Part shown: positions 44,236-44,780 of the stretch, in pieces | How the letters are laid out: each line of letters begins with the position of its first letter | How positions within the stretch are numbered: the first letter of the stretch is position 1 | DNA from: Chloroflexi bacterium OHK40 | Lineage (GTDB): Bacteria > Chloroflexota > Chloroflexia > Chloroflexales > Chloroflexaceae | Reading direction: 5' to 3' | Assembly: GCA_004367505.1 (NCBI GenBank) | Contig: SFCB01000262.1 | Location: 1 to 44,780 of the forward strand | DNA length: 44,780 bases | Notes under the pieces: generated by a model | Told to the model about the DNA's origin: nothing | The model's database searches: none | What the model saw: the letters and a program-made list of their open reading frames with translations, nothing else | Position numbers and translations under genes: made by a program

Positions 44236-44780
44236 CAATTCCACCACAAAATCGAAGTTCCAGAAGGCGTTTACCTCCTGGTTCAGGCCGAAGATCGCGA
44301 TTTCGACGTGGTACTGGCCGGTGACAAGGGGCGTGCCGTTGGGGAAGGTGGCGCCCTGTACGAGGGCGATCGGGTTGCAGGCCGGGTCGTCACCGCTGAA
44401 CATGCAGTAGGGCGCGTTCAGCTCGGTGCGCTCGTAGACATCGGTCTGGTTGCCGTCGGCGTCTACCTGCTGCACGCGGAACTCTACCCGCTCGATGCCG
44501 GCGCCATCATTCTGACCTACCGCCGGGTCGCGGGCGTCTACGCGGAAGGCTACGAAGTCGCGGAAGGCATCCGGCGGCACGGGCGGCTGGCTGTAGCCGG
44601 GCACTAGCACGGCGCCGGCTACGCCGTTGGTGCTGCCGCCGATCGGAAAGACGCCAGCCACAGGCGGAGGCGTGGGACTCGCTGTCTCGGTGGGCAGGGG
44701 TACAAGCTCGACCGGTGTGCTGGTCGCCGTGGCGACGGGCGGAGGCGTGGGACTCGCTGTCTCGGTGGGCAGGGGTACAA
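44230..44780 (-). CDS. Secreted-type protein with Pro/Thr linker, N-terminus cut by window edge
   Basis: The minus-strand frame is open from the right edge to a stop at 44230; 183 codons are visible. The edge-proximal part is a linker with two copies of VPLPTETASPTPPPVA. The following 140 residues form a domain with an alternating hydrophobic pattern (VEFRVQQVDADG, YHVEIAIFGLNQEVNAFWNFDFVVEL), probably a beta sandwich, with two Cys in CMFSGDDPAC. A GTG at 44661 could start a shorter form, but the continuing frame and linker argue that the start lies outside the window. Function unknown; extracellular location is likely. Confidence 0.65.
   Translation of the reverse strand, partial: VPLPTETASPTPPPVATATSTPVELVPLPTETASPTPPPVAGVFPIGGSTNGVAGAVLVPGYSQPPVPPDAFRDFVAFRVDARDPAVGQNDGAGIERVEFRVQQVDADGNQTDVYERTELNAPYCMFSGDDPACNPIALVQGATFPNGTPLVTGQYHVEIAIFGLNQEVNAFWNFDFVVELP
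44664..44780. repeat. Direct repeat coding for the Pro/Thr linker
   Basis: A 43-base unit (starting GGCGGAGGCGTGGGACTCGC) occurs identically at 44664-44706 and 44738-44780, the second copy touching the window edge. It encodes VPLPTETASPTPPPV. More copies may follow outside the window. Confidence 0.85.

Overview
The window reads as chromosomal DNA from a GC-rich, non-enteric bacterium, most likely a member of the Chloroflexota. This placement is inferred from gene content and style, not from a marker gene: secreted proteins with long Pro/Thr/Ala linkers, an N-terminal YLPL-type segment, a pair of MGDG-synthase-like glycosyltransferases, a sortase, and PyrR-controlled pyrimidine genes. UGA is the normal stop of many genes here, so the genetic code is standard.

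Layout. 1-6.3 kb (minus): a truncated secreted protein, a two-HKD phospholipase D-like protein and a Dpp/Opp-type peptide ABC importer (binding protein and two permeases, no ATPase). 6.4-9.7 kb (minus): a pyrR-pyrB-pyrC' operon with a visible promoter, PyrR-binding hairpin and attenuator terminator; the pyrC product has lost three of six metal ligands. 9.7-14.3 kb: repeat-rich spacers around two plus-strand glycolipid-type glycosyltransferases and a minus-strand sortase. 14.3-21.3 kb (minus): a tightly coupled surface-polysaccharide operon (methyltransferase-GT4 fusion, flippase, GT, FkbM methyltransferase, DUF5672, GT2). 21.7-26.6 kb (plus): a SulP-STAS-rhodanese transporter, a GlpX-like protein with a degenerate active site, a DsbA-like lipoprotein whose first active-site Cys codon is UGA, and a secreted protein. 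26.6-30.8 kb (minus): a photolyase FAD domain and a photolyase alpha/beta domain as separate genes, moaD, moaE, mutM, a response regulator with a DHp-like tail, and a small membrane protein upstream. 30.9-34 kb (minus): thiB-thiP under a TPP riboswitch. 34.3-38.2 kb (plus): clpC and a GAF protein. 38.2-44.2 kb: a complete fructose PTS (DeoR-type regulator divergent from EIIA-HPr-EI fusion, fruK and fruA EIIBC). A truncated Pro/Thr-rich secreted protein runs off the right end.

Most interesting: at 25365-25367 an in-frame UGA sits exactly at the first Cys of the CxxC of a thioredoxin-fold lipoprotein (UxxC). The frame stays open for about 150 family-like codons after it, and a hairpin with the size, distance and loop G expected of a bacterial SECIS follows. 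This is a candidate selenoprotein. The second highlight is the dihydroorotase-like protein encoded beside aspartate carbamoyltransferase, which looks catalytically dead like the PyrC' of pseudomonads. A third candidate pseudoenzyme is the GlpX-like protein. No rRNA, tRNA, CRISPR array or intact insertion sequence was seen.
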